From NCBI GenBank assembly GCA_903908715.1, contig CAIVSY010000106.1, positions 1-64,000 on the forward strand: a DNA stretch of 64,000 bases, in the 5' to 3' direction. The notes under the pieces were generated by a model. It was not told the DNA's origin and searched no databases. It saw nothing but the letters and a program-made list of their open reading frames with translations. Below, in pieces: positions 7,490 through 16,669 of the stretch. The position numbers were made by a program, and so were the translations under genes. This stretch comes from an uncultured bacterium (lineage in GTDB: Bacteria; Verrucomicrobiota; Kiritimatiellia; CAIKKV01; CAITUY01). How positions within the stretch are numbered: the stretch's first letter is position 1; every line of letters starts with the position of its first letter.

Positions 7490-10486
7490 TTAATTTCCTG
7501 TCTTGCGAAGCTCAACTTGTCTTACGCCGGCGGGTATGCTCACCTTCATCCGCCCGTCCGCCTGGGGCACAAGCCCGGCCCCCGTCCCCTGCCCAAGCTC
7601 CCAACGGCCGGGCGCCAGCAGGGTAACCTCACCCCCGCTCCAAGGCTCTGAACAGGTGATCAACAGTTTCGCAGCCTCAACGCTCAAGGCTGCTGGAATC
7701 TCCCCGGAAATCCCATAGTCCTTATAGCGAACCATCCCGGGAGCCGAGAGCACCAGCATCAGGCCCATGGCGCGGTCCAGGATCGCACCCGCCGTACCCT
7801 CGAATGCAACTCCACCCTCTGAAACCTTCTGCCTCTGCAGCCCGCCAAGGAAACAATAATCGGTGCCGAACACCCCCGCCAAACGGATGATCCGCCCGTC
7901 CGCAAGAGTCGCACGTTCCACAGTTCCACTGCTGGCAGGAATCAGGGCCGCATAGTAGGCGCCCCTGCCCGGCAACTGCAGATTGAAACCGTCGCTTGCC
8001 TTCTGCGCAGGGCTGACCACATAACTTTCGAGCGCGCCAGGAACGGCGGGGAATGTCCATTGTGAAGCCCGTTCAATATCCAGGCTATCACGCAGGATGA
8101 GATAGTTGATACCCTCCGGATGTCGATCCCCTACGAGGAGCAATTGCGTGGTCCAAGCGTAGTCATCTATCGCCCCGCGGAACGCGAGCGGATTCTTTGG
8201 ACATCCACCGCAATGGCATCCCCACGACGGGCCGGCGGGATCGCCCGCATAACTGAAGCTCGAACTGATGTAGTCCGCACAGGGCAGGAGCGCAAACCCG
8301 TTGGATCGTGACTTGGCAAAGGTCCCCTCCTTGGCGATGCCGTCGATCCTGACATGGGGTTCAAACGCCCAGTCCGCCCGTGTCCGCTTTGCAGGATGCC
8401 ACCCGGCGACCGGCTTGCCACCCGCGTACCAGCTTGCAATGCTGGCCACCTGATGAGGCCAGATCTCCCCATCAGCGCACTGGGCACGATACGGCAGGTA
8501 AAGGAGGTAGTTCTCGCGCGGGGTCGTCGCATGACTCCGGAGAATGAACCCGAAATGGGGGATGTGTTCCGACGTCCAGTCCGCCTGCCGCGAACCGCCC
8601 AGATTACTGCCGATCCCGCGCCCGTACGGGACAATCGATCCGCTTGGCGTGGCGATCCTTCCATAGTAGAACTGCATCATGGCCTTGTATCGCGGATCCT
8701 CCGCAACCCTGTAGCCGTCATTCCTCGACGAAGCGCCCGCAAAGTGCCTCATCGCGGCAATGCTGACCTCGGTATAATGCGCGCTCTCGGGCCAATACCC
8801 CTTTTCCGTAACCGTTTCGGCCATCCAGTACTTCATCCAGCCGTTGGCATATTCAAACCATTCCCGGCTCATGGGATGCCCTTTGAGCGTCAATCCGAAC
8901 AACCCGATATTGCAGACCCGGGTTGCCGTCATGTTCGGGTTCCCGGAACTGTATCCACGCTCGAAGGACCAATGTCGCGGATCGGCGGACATGTAGGCGA
9001 GATACGCCATCTGCGCCTTGTTGAGTCGGCGTTGCGCAGGTGAAACAGCCGCGCCCAGCAAACGCGTGCAGTGATGGAAAATACCATGGCGCTCGTTCAT
9101 CCGGAACAGGTCAAGGTTCCCCAGGGTATCCAGAATGCTATCCCCGGATACCGGGGCCCCCGTATCAGCGGGAACCGTAGCCGGCACCGCGTCCGGCCAG
9201 TCGAGAACCATATCCTTGACCTCGTCCAACAACGGGAGATTGCAGTGCGTCGTGATCTCCTTGCGAAGGAACGTGTTCATCACATTGGTTCCATCCGTAT
9301 CGCTGGTCATGGTCCAATGCCGGCGTCCGGACATCAGGTTGACCTGCATCCGGACCGCCCCATCCTTGTCGGCAAACAGCGGAATTCTCCGATTCTGCCA
9401 GCCGGACCACATGTACGGGACCGTCACAAGCGCATTCGACCAGGTCGCAAAGTTGCTCCACGAAGGCTTGGCCTGCGGATTGACCCAGTCGGCGACATCT
9501 CTCACGCACAACTGCAATTCCCGATTCCCCTGATCCCGCCGCAACCGGATGATCGCGGGGCTATCCGGAAACCAGTAGTCCCCCGCCCAGGGGCTCAGAT
9601 ACGCCAGCGGCTTCTCTCCAGACTCAGCGGGAATCTTCACGTTGTTCTCACGCATCCAGCTCCCGATTCCGTAGACGTTCTGCATATCCCGGAACGGTGG
9701 ATTCGGGGCAAGCACCAGACGCCAGCCGCCCCCCGGCTGCTCCCCCTGGACGTCCATATCCACGCGAACGGTATTCCCGCCGCTGGAGGCCTGCACATGC
9801 ACCGTCAGGACTGTACCGTCCTCGTATTCATAACGGGATTCGACGCGCGAAAAGACCGGTCCGCGGTCCACAAGCTTCGCACTCCATCCCCGGATCCGCA
9901 CATCCCCGTACATACAGCCTTCCCCAAACCAGGGCTCATCGGATATCCGGAGGCCGGAAATCGGGGGCGGCACCTGATCCGGCGGGACCGGCGCCTCATA
10001 ACTCCGGCTCCCGACAGGCACACGCGCCGCAATCCTGGGTGTGCTGATCTCGACATACGACGCCTCCGTCTTGACCTGGACGCCTCCCGCGACTGCAGGT
10101 GTTGGCTTCCTGCCAAACTGGAGCGTATAGGTGTTCTGTGTGAGCGGCTTCAGTTCCTCCACCACAAAAGCAATCCGGCCCGATTGGACGAATTGGCCGT
10201 CCGGCCAATAGGTCAGATCGTACAGTTGGACGGCCTGCCGGCCCGCCGGCCCCGTCAAGTCCACCGAACCGGCAACACATTGCCCCTCCCCAGCCTGGAA
10301 CGGGTAACTGACAAGCTGCCCTGCCCAGCGACGGTTAAGGGATTCCTGAACGACAATATTGGTCTCGCCCGCCACAAGCTCGCAAGCCTCACAAAGCAAC
10401 GCCGCACCCAGGATAATGCCTGTGGATACGCGACTGGAATTCGACAAGCGTTGCGAACCGGATAACCGTGTATTCTTTTTTTTCAT
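7490..10486 (-). CDS. exported heparinase II/III-like or alginate-lyase-like protein
   Basis: The product is about 998 residues from ATG 10486, which has GGAG upstream and begins MKKKN followed by a hydrophobic stretch (about 23-40) typical of an export signal. A beta-sandwich-like N-terminal half precedes an alpha/alpha-toroid-like region (about 430-720, with motifs such as WPESAHYTE and WTSEHIPHFGF) and a C-terminal beta-rich part with LILRDSL, a pattern seen in heparinase II/III-type proteins. I infer periplasmic or surface cleavage of a uronic-acid-containing polysaccharide. I cannot assign a polysaccharide lyase family or catalytic residues with confidence. It sits between the creatininase-like gene and GH43 on the same strand, so the three are probably co-transcribed. 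Confidence 0.55.
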   Translation of the reverse strand: MKKKNTRLSGSQRLSNSSRVSTGIILGAALLCEACELVAGETNIVVQESLNRRWAGQLVSYPFQAGEGQCVAGSVDLTGPAGRQAVQLYDLTYWPDGQFVQSGRIAFVVEELKPLTQNTYTLQFGRKPTPAVAGGVQVKTEASYVEISTPRIAARVPVGSRSYEAPVPPDQVPPPISGLRISDEPWFGEGCMYGDVRIRGWSAKLVDRGPVFSRVESRYEYEDGTVLTVHVQASSGGNTVRVDMDVQGEQPGGGWRLVLAPNPPFRDMQNVYGIGSWMRENNVKIPAESGEKPLAYLSPWAGDYWFPDSPAIIRLRRDQGNRELQLCVRDVADWVNPQAKPSWSNFATWSNALVTVPYMWSGWQNRRIPLFADKDGAVRMQVNLMSGRRHWTMTSDTDGTNVMNTFLRKEITTHCNLPLLDEVKDMVLDWPDAVPATVPADTGAPVSGDSILDTLGNLDLFRMNERHGIFHHCTRLLGAAVSPAQRRLNKAQMAYLAYMSADPRHWSFERGYSSGNPNMTATRVCNIGLFGLTLKGHPMSREWFEYANGWMKYWMAETVTEKGYWPESAHYTEVSIAAMRHFAGASSRNDGYRVAEDPRYKAMMQFYYGRIATPSGSIVPYGRGIGSNLGGSRQADWTSEHIPHFGFILRSHATTPRENYLLYLPYRAQCADGEIWPHQVASIASWYAGGKPVAGWHPAKRTRADWAFEPHVRIDGIAKEGTFAKSRSNGFALLPCADYISSSFSYAGDPAGPSWGCHCGGCPKNPLAFRGAIDDYAWTTQLLLVGDRHPEGINYLILRDSLDIERASQWTFPAVPGALESYVVSPAQKASDGFNLQLPGRGAYYAALIPASSGTVERATLADGRIIRLAGVFGTDYCFLGGLQRQKVSEGGVAFEGTAGAILDRAMGLMLVLSAPGMVRYKDYGISGEIPAALSVEAAKLLITCSEPWSGGEVTLLAPGRWELGQGTGAGLVPQADGRMKVSIPAGVRQVELRKTGN

Positions 10487-10554
10487 CGGGACTCCATGAT
10501 GCCTCCGTTGCGAATCAACACCGGGCGGCGCTCCGACCGGTCCCTGCAACCGAT

Positions 10555-11364
10555 TCAGATGCCAGGGTTTTCCGCCGTCTTGTAGAACTCGGCCAGCAAG
10601 CGCTCAGCAATCTCCGTCCGCTTGATCTGCCGGATCATTCCAGCAAGGTTGGCGGCCTTGAAGTCGAGTACGTCATTCCCATAGGCGACGGAGGCGCCTT
10701 CAGGAGTCCCGGCCATCTGCTGGGGGTAACTGCCATACCAGTTCAGCGCGGTAAATATCCCGTGATGTTCCAGGGAATCCAACCGGTTCAGCGAGTCACC
10801 GCTCCCCTCTTTCCACCTCTCCATGTGAACGGATTCGGGCGCAATGGCCATCATGCAGGCGGTCTCCACCGTATCGCCATGCCGGTTCACTGGCCGGACA
10901 CCATGCTTGGCGGTGAGCGCCTGCTCCTGCTCCGCCGTGAGCCCCCAAACATCACAAACATACACCAGGTAGTCACAACGTCGATCCAACTGGGATTGGG
11001 CGAAGGCACGCAAGGAATAGGTATTGCCGCCATGTGCGTTCCCCAGGACAATCTTGCGACACCCGCTCCGGGCAATCTCCCGGCACAATTGGTCAAGGAT
11101 CTGATACTGGAGCGTGGCTTCCAGGCTCACGGTTCCTCGCATGTGTCGGACCTCGCTCACGAAACCAAACGGGTAATACGGGAAAATCAGGAACTCCTCG
11201 ATGAGGCTCGCGCGCCGGGCCACCTCGCGGCCGATCGCGATATCCGTACCCAGCGGCAGGTGATCCCCATGCTTTTCCAAGCATCCGATCGGGATCAGGC
11301 AGACACCGCCGGCCTTTTCAAGACTCCTCGCGAAATCACCACAAGTCAGTTTTTCCCAGTGCAT
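10555..11364 (-). CDS. creatininase family amidohydrolase
   Basis: This 269-residue protein carries the metal-site motif of the creatininase/MftE/FAPy-deformylase family: Glu30 and His32 in CLEKHGDH, Asp41 in PLGTD, and His111 in GNAHGGN. Family members are zinc or iron enzymes that hydrolyse cyclic or linear amides or trim peptides; many in sugar loci have no known substrate. The ATG at 11364 is preceded by AAAGGA, and the upstream in-frame alternative has no such site. It is the first gene of the minus-strand group and divergent from the SDR operon. Its role with carbohydrate enzymes is unknown; hydrolysis of an amide on a modified sugar is a guess. Confidence 0.8.
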   Translation of the reverse strand: MHWEKLTCGDFARSLEKAGGVCLIPIGCLEKHGDHLPLGTDIAIGREVARRASLIEEFLIFPYYPFGFVSEVRHMRGTVSLEATLQYQILDQLCREIARSGCRKIVLGNAHGGNTYSLRAFAQSQLDRRCDYLVYVCDVWGLTAEQEQALTAKHGVRPVNRHGDTVETACMMAIAPESVHMERWKEGSGDSLNRLDSLEHHGIFTALNWYGSYPQQMAGTPEGASVAYGNDVLDFKAANLAGMIRQIKRTEIAERLLAEFYKTAENPGI

Positions 11365-11448
11365 GGATATCCTTTGCGTGGGTTCACAAGGAACCCGAGC
11401 CATGAGTGTCATTCTCAGCGCATGAGTCAGTAAAGTCAAGACAGGCCA

Positions 11449-11468
11449 ATGCATCCTGCAGGGTGCAT
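11449..11468. promoter_or_regulatory. 20-bp near-perfect palindrome between divergent sugar operons, possible operator
   Basis: The sequence ATGCATCCTGCAGGGTGCAT is a palindrome at 18 of 20 positions, lying in the 207-bp gap between the divergent creatininase-like and SDR genes. A TTGACG box follows at 11480-11485 on the + strand, with only a weak -10 candidate about 17-18 bases later. Position and symmetry fit an operator for a dimeric sugar-responsive repressor; no regulator gene lies nearby. I did not see a second copy in the other gaps of the locus. Confidence 0.35.
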
Positions 11469-11571
11469 AGCCTCCGTAATTGACGCCATGCTGCGGATTT
11501 GCGAATGTTTATGACGTCCATTTCGTCCGGGGTTGGAACCGGCACCATCATCGTATTCGGGAGGCTTCAAC

Positions 11572-12387
11572 ATGAGACTGCAAGGAAAGATTACAGCAAT
11601 TACAGGTGCAGGACGCGGCATCGGACGCGCTGCCGCCGAGTTGTTTGCACGTGAGGGTGCAAAAGTGGCCATCCTCGAACTGGATGAGAAGAGCGGAAAG
11701 GATGCCGAAGCAACCATCCGGAAAAGCGGCGGAACCGCGCAGTTCATCCGCACCGACGTCTCCAACGAGGAAAGCGTGCGCACCGCCTTTACGGAAGTCG
11801 ACCGTGTGTTCGGCGGCCTGCACGTCCTGTACAACAACGCCTCCGTCTACCTTGGCAAGCACGACACTTCGGTCACAAAGCTTCCCAGCGAGATCTGGCG
11901 GCGAGTCCTCGGCATCAATCTGGACAGCGTCTACCTCTGCAGCAAGTATGCGATTCCCATCATGATCCGTTGCGGCGGCGGTTCCGTGATCAACACATCC
12001 TCCAGCGCCGGCCAGATCGGCATTCCCTTCTGCGACGCCTATACCGCCACCAAGGGCGGCACAACCACGTTGACACGCTCCATGGCTGTCGAATACGGGC
12101 CGCACGGTGTCCGCACGAACTGTATCGCCCCCGCCGCCATCGCAACCGACATGGTCCGTGAGTCCAACACAAGCAGCCCGGATTTCGATGAGAAGTTGTT
12201 CATCCGCTCGACCCCCCTCCGGCGCTGGGGAACCCCCGGGGAAATCGCCAAGATCGCGCTATTCCTCGCTTCCGACGATTCCTCGTACATGAACGGGGCT
12301 GTCCTTGTCGCGGACGGCGGCATCACCCTTGTGTGCGCCTATCACAACAACCCCGAGTTGCCCGAAGGCAGGCCAGGCCTGAAATGA
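11572..12387 (+). CDS. SDR family oxidoreductase
   Basis: A classical short-chain dehydrogenase of 271 residues. It has the NAD(P) motif TGAGRGIG at 11-18, NNAS near 88-91, and the catalytic Ser144, Tyr157 and Lys161 (YTATK). The residue after the second beta strand is acidic (LELDE), favouring NAD over NADP. The likely role is oxidation or reduction of a sugar or sugar acid hydroxyl. GGGAGG precedes ATG 11572. It is the first gene of a six-gene plus-strand operon and overlaps the next gene by four bases (ATGA), so the two are probably translationally coupled. Confidence 0.9.
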   Translation: MRLQGKITAITGAGRGIGRAAAELFAREGAKVAILELDEKSGKDAEATIRKSGGTAQFIRTDVSNEESVRTAFTEVDRVFGGLHVLYNNASVYLGKHDTSVTKLPSEIWRRVLGINLDSVYLCSKYAIPIMIRCGGGSVINTSSSAGQIGIPFCDAYTATKGGTTTLTRSMAVEYGPHGVRTNCIAPAAIATDMVRESNTSSPDFDEKLFIRSTPLRRWGTPGEIAKIALFLASDDSSYMNGAVLVADGGITLVCAYHNNPELPEGRPGLK

Positions 12388-13541
12388 CACACCGGCGCTG
12401 GCGCGAGTTTGACCTTTCTGCCCGTTGCGCAAGGATCGAACGGGCTTTCCGCCGCGAAGAGGTCCGTTCTGCCGATGATTTTCCACTGGTGATACACACC
12501 CCGTGCTACTTCGGGTTCGGGAACCGACCAATGCCGGCCGGCTACTGGGACAGTCCGGCTGTCATGGTCCGCTACCAGGAGGAAGGCTTCGCCCGACACC
12601 TCTCCGCAGTGGAGGATGATACGGTCCCCTATTTCATGCCCTGGTTCGGAACCGGCGTACTCGCCTCCGCCTTCGGGTGCCCCGTCAAGGAGGCGACCGG
12701 CAACGGCGATGATCCCGGTATTAATGGCCCGGCGGTCTCTTCACTGTCGGAATTGGCCCGGCTACGGGCCCCGGATCCGGAAAAGGATGGTCTGATGCCG
12801 CGCGTGCTTGCCTGCATCGACTATGCGCGGGCCCATAGCGATCTTCCCATCGGACTGACGGACATGAATAGCCCTCTCTCCACAGCCGCCCAGATCTGCG
12901 GGTATGACAAGCTTTTCGCATGGATGTATGACGAGCCGAACGCCGTGCATGACCTCATGGATCTGATCACCACCAGTTTCATCGACTGGACCCGGCTGCA
13001 AAAGCAACGGGCCGGCGATGCAATCGATAGCAGCAACGGATTGCAGGGCGTCTGGTCTCCCAAAGGCGTCGGGGTCTGGGTCTCGGATGACGATCTGGTC
13101 TCCATCGGACCGGATCTGTATGAGGCCTTTGCCGTCCCGGCAAATTCCCGCGTCTTCGAAGCCTTTGGCGGCGGGCATCTTCACTTCTGCGGAAATGGAC
13201 TGCATCAGATCCCGAATCTGCTCAGGACTCGCAACCTTCGTGCAGTGAACAATTCCCCGATGGGTAACTTCCCGGTGTTCTGGTCCCTCTTAAAGGGACT
13301 GGGAGGAAACGTAACCGTCCAGATCCAGGATGCCGCCCCCATTGAAGTCGAAACCTATTACACATCGCTTTTCGAGGGGATCGACAACCTCCGTGGCCTG
13401 ATGCTGGCGACTTTCGTGGAGGATCTGCTGGGCATCACCATGGGAGGAGCCACCAAACCCGTGGAACGGGACCCCTTGGAGACCGCGGGGAGAATCGCCC
13501 GCACCATACGCGAGATCATCCGGAAACGATTGGAGAAGTGA
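12384..13541 (+). CDS. uroporphyrinogen decarboxylase (UroD)-like protein
   Basis: The 385-residue TIM-barrel protein of the UroD superfamily has recognisable patterns such as GLTDMNSPLS and a late HFCGNG segment. The superfamily includes true haem decarboxylases and cobamide-dependent methyltransferases such as MtaA and CmuA. The sequence is diverged and the gene sits in a sugar operon, so haem synthesis is unlikely. Transfer of a methyl group, for instance from an O-methylated substrate, is a possible but unproven role. The start overlaps the SDR stop as ATGA. No corrinoid-binding protein is found next to it. Confidence 0.7.
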   Translation: MTHRRWREFDLSARCARIERAFRREEVRSADDFPLVIHTPCYFGFGNRPMPAGYWDSPAVMVRYQEEGFARHLSAVEDDTVPYFMPWFGTGVLASAFGCPVKEATGNGDDPGINGPAVSSLSELARLRAPDPEKDGLMPRVLACIDYARAHSDLPIGLTDMNSPLSTAAQICGYDKLFAWMYDEPNAVHDLMDLITTSFIDWTRLQKQRAGDAIDSSNGLQGVWSPKGVGVWVSDDDLVSIGPDLYEAFAVPANSRVFEAFGGGHLHFCGNGLHQIPNLLRTRNLRAVNNSPMGNFPVFWSLLKGLGGNVTVQIQDAAPIEVETYYTSLFEGIDNLRGLMLATFVEDLLGITMGGATKPVERDPLETAGRIARTIREIIRKRLEK

Positions 13542-13585
13542 GCCATTTTCGTCCGCACAATACTCAAGGCAAGGAGACCGAACCC

Positions 13586-14653
13586 ATGAAGGACTTCGTG
13601 ATTCAAAACGACAGGAAGCATATCATGCAGCGCATGGGAGATGTCTCCCAACTGGCCGGCGCCAAGCGGTACGAATTGATTGACGGCAAGGCCAAGGGGG
13701 TTGAAGCCGTCGATTTCTGGACCGGAACCGGGTTTGCATTCACAGTCCTGCCCGGCCGCGGAATGGACATCGCCTGGGCATCCTACAAAGGTGTGCCCGT
13801 CGGCTACATGTCGAAGACCGGCGTTGTCTCGCCCTCCTATTACGAGAGCGACGGTTTCCGCTGGCTCAGGACCTTCTTTGCAGGGTTGTTGACCACTTGC
13901 GGATTGTCCAACGCCGGCTTGCCCTGCACCGACAAGGACACTCTTCTGGGAACAGAGGACTTCGGGTTGCACGGCCGGATCACAAACACCGGTGCTGACA
14001 ATGTGTGTGTCCGGGAGGAATGGCTCGAAGATCACTTCGCGATGAGTGTCTCGGGCCGCGTACGGGAATCGCGCCTGTTCGGCGAAAACCTGACGTTGAC
14101 CCGTACGATTTCAACCGGGATGGGAGAATCCAGCCTGCGCATAAAAGACGTTGTGGAGAATGAAGGATTCCAGGCGCAGCCTGTCATGATCCTGTATCAC
14201 ATCAACCTGGGGTACCCGCTGCTGGACGAGGGAAGCCGGATGGTCTGCCGCTCACGCAGCATCAAGGCCAACACGCCGGAGGCAGAGGCGGAACAGGCGA
14301 CCTTTGACCATATGGGCCCGCCCGTCATAGGCGCCCAGGAGAAACTGTATTTCCATGTGCCCGAAGGCGACACAAACGGGAACGCAGCCGCCGCACTGGT
14401 GAACGAGAAGCTTGAACTCGGCGCCTACATCCGGTTCAACACCAGGCAATTGCCCTACATGAGCCAGTGGAAATCTCTCTGTGCCGCCGAATACGTGCTT
14501 GGCATCGAGCCGGGCAACTGCTTACCTGTCGGACGCGTAAAACAGCGCGAGCGGGGTGATCTTGAGATGCTTGCCCCGGGGGCGAAGAAGACCATCGAGG
14601 TCGAAATCGGTATTCTCGACGGCAAGAAGGCGATTGCCGCGTTTCGTCCTTGA
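13586..14653 (+). CDS. DUF4432 / aldose 1-epimerase-like protein
   Basis: A 355-residue beta-sandwich protein related to galactose mutarotases. Family signatures are LPGRGMDI, LLTTCGLSNAG and FGLHGRI, the last carrying a conserved His. Such proteins interconvert anomers or epimerise free sugars before an isomerase or kinase acts. AAGGAGA lies before ATG 13586, 44 bp after the UroD-like gene. The neighbouring isomerase and kinase support preparation of a reducing sugar in the cytoplasm. The exact reaction is unknown. Confidence 0.8.
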   Translation: MKDFVIQNDRKHIMQRMGDVSQLAGAKRYELIDGKAKGVEAVDFWTGTGFAFTVLPGRGMDIAWASYKGVPVGYMSKTGVVSPSYYESDGFRWLRTFFAGLLTTCGLSNAGLPCTDKDTLLGTEDFGLHGRITNTGADNVCVREEWLEDHFAMSVSGRVRESRLFGENLTLTRTISTGMGESSLRIKDVVENEGFQAQPVMILYHINLGYPLLDEGSRMVCRSRSIKANTPEAEAEQATFDHMGPPVIGAQEKLYFHVPEGDTNGNAAAALVNEKLELGAYIRFNTRQLPYMSQWKSLCAAEYVLGIEPGNCLPVGRVKQRERGDLEMLAPGAKKTIEVEIGILDGKKAIAAFRP

Positions 14654-14687
14654 TCCGACAGGGCAAGCCATTGGGAGGGTTTTTCGT

Positions 14688-16616
14688 ATGCGAGAATGGA
14701 AGAAGTTCACTATCGATGCGCTTTCGCCCACACACCTGGCCGAATTCGGGGACTTCGCCCGCAAGGCGCGCGGCGACATCCTGAAAATGACGACTTTCGC
14801 AGGTTCCGGGCATCCCGGCGGCGCCCTCTCTTCCGCGGACATCTACACGATCCTGTGGCACTGCGCGAATCTTTCACCCGAAACAATCAGGGATCCTGGT
14901 CGAGATATCATCCTGGCAAGCCATGGTCACACCGCGGCGGCCGTCTATGCCGTCATGGGCAATCTGGGTTACTATGATATCTCGCGGATCGACGCGACCT
15001 ATCGCCAACTGGACACCTGTTTCGACGGCCACCCGAATCACCATCTCCCTGGGATTGAATGGTGCAGCGGCAGCCTGGGCCAGGGATTGTCTGCAGCCAG
15101 CGGCTTCGCCCTTGCGGGCCGGATGCAGAAGCAGGACCGTCATGTTTTTGTGGTCATGGGCGATGGCGAACAGCAGAAGGGCCAGATGATGGAGGCCTGC
15201 GAGTTTGCCGCCAAGCATCAACTCTGGAACCTGACGGCGATCGTCGACCTGAATGGGCTTCAAGCGTCCGGAAAGACCCGCGAGGTGATGCCCCAGAGAC
15301 TCGACCTGAAATACCAGTCGGCAGGCTGGAATGTCCTGAAGATCAACGGGCATGATATGCAGGAAATCTACCAGGCACTGCGTGCCGGCTACCTGTGCCG
15401 AACCGCCCCAACCCTCATTCTGGCGGAAACCGTCATGGGGAAAGGCGTGTCGTTCATCGAGAACCGTTTTGAATTCCATGGCGCCGTGCTTTCGCGTGAC
15501 CAATACAAGCAGGCAATGGCTGAACTGGGCGTTGAAGCCATATCACCCAAGCCGGCAACAGCCACCGCGCCCTGCGTGGACCGCTGCGCACGTCCTCCGG
15601 TTGAAGAGCGCGTGTCGTTCGGTAATCCGATTGAATACGGCAAGGATAAACAGGTGGACAATCGGTCAGCCTTCGGGGCCGCGCTGCTGGATGTGGTAAA
15701 GGCCAATTCAGGACCGGGTGCCGTGCCGATCGCCGTCCTGGATTGCGATCTGGCGCCCTGCGTTCGGACTCAGGCGGTGGCAGACCAGTTCCCGGGCCAT
15801 TTCATTCAATGCGGCATACAGGAACACAATGCCACAACGGTCGGAGGCGCCCTTGCCAAAGCCGGTGTGCTGGCATTCTTCGCTGAATTCGGGGTTTTTG
15901 GACTGGATGAAACATATGGCCAGCACCGGATCCTGGATCTCAATGAAGTCGGATTCAAACAGGTCATCACGCATTGCGGCCTGGATGTCGGTGAAGACGG
16001 CAAGACACATCAGTGCATCGACTATATTTCCCTGGCCGCCAACCTGCTGAGTTATCGCCTGATTCTCCCGGCCGATGCCAACCAGACGGATCGGGTGATC
16101 CGGTATGTCGCCACCACGCCCGGGAACTTCATCGTAGCCATGGGCCGATCCAAGATTCCCGTTCTGCAGACTGCGGCCGGCCACCTGGCCTATCCGGCCG
16201 CCTACCGATTCGAGTATGGGAAAGCCGACTGGCTGGCCCGCGGGAAGCATGGCGTCGTGATCAGCTACGGGACCCTGCTCCACAGGGCGCTCCAGGCCCG
16301 CGCGAAACTGCAGGCGAAAGGGGTGGACATCGGAGTCCTGAACCTGTCTTGCCCGCTGGAACTGGATAAGGGCGCAATCGAGGAAGCGGCCGCCACAGGC
16401 CTGATCGTATGCTACGAAGATCATCACATCCGGACAGGGGCCGGCGCCCTGCTGGGCGCGCATCTGGCCGAAACCGGCTTGCGATGCACCTATCACCGGA
16501 TGGGAATTGAGCGCCATGGGTCCTCCGGCACACCCGAGGACCAATTCCGCCAGCATCATCTGGACACGGATAGCCTGGTTAAGGCAGTGTTGCGATTTCA
16601 CGGGAAACAGGAGTAG
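14688..16616 (+). CDS. transketolase, single-chain
   Basis: At about 642 residues it has the length of a full transketolase. The N-terminal thiamine diphosphate module carries MGDGEQQKG followed about 25 residues later by VDLNG (the GDG...N motif). The second module has the catalytic Glu in CGIQEHNATT, and a C-terminal domain follows. It moves two-carbon units between ketose and aldose phosphates. GGGAGG lies upstream of ATG 14688. A dedicated copy inside a sugar operon, directly before an isomerase and a kinase, suggests that the pathway's phosphorylated ketose enters or is cut by transketolase chemistry. Loops differ from housekeeping enzymes, so a non-standard ketose is possible. Confidence 0.88.
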   Translation: MREWKKFTIDALSPTHLAEFGDFARKARGDILKMTTFAGSGHPGGALSSADIYTILWHCANLSPETIRDPGRDIILASHGHTAAAVYAVMGNLGYYDISRIDATYRQLDTCFDGHPNHHLPGIEWCSGSLGQGLSAASGFALAGRMQKQDRHVFVVMGDGEQQKGQMMEACEFAAKHQLWNLTAIVDLNGLQASGKTREVMPQRLDLKYQSAGWNVLKINGHDMQEIYQALRAGYLCRTAPTLILAETVMGKGVSFIENRFEFHGAVLSRDQYKQAMAELGVEAISPKPATATAPCVDRCARPPVEERVSFGNPIEYGKDKQVDNRSAFGAALLDVVKANSGPGAVPIAVLDCDLAPCVRTQAVADQFPGHFIQCGIQEHNATTVGGALAKAGVLAFFAEFGVFGLDETYGQHRILDLNEVGFKQVITHCGLDVGEDGKTHQCIDYISLAANLLSYRLILPADANQTDRVIRYVATTPGNFIVAMGRSKIPVLQTAAGHLAYPAAYRFEYGKADWLARGKHGVVISYGTLLHRALQARAKLQAKGVDIGVLNLSCPLELDKGAIEEAAATGLIVCYEDHHIRTGAGALLGAHLAETGLRCTYHRMGIERHGSSGTPEDQFRQHHLDTDSLVKAVLRFHGKQE

Positions 16617-16669
16617 AGTCGGGTTGGATCTCAATCGGAAGCGTAGGCTGAAAAAAAAGGAGAGCAGGC

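Noticed and set aside
9071-10465. 464-residue open frame on the plus strand opposite the lyase-like gene
   Set aside because: Its composition is Pro/Arg-rich shadow coding, it has no recognisable motif, and the minus-strand frame has a signal peptide and domain motifs.
11436-12105. Minus-strand frames opposite the SDR gene
   Set aside because: They are shadows of the SDR coding sequence with no start signals or family motifs.
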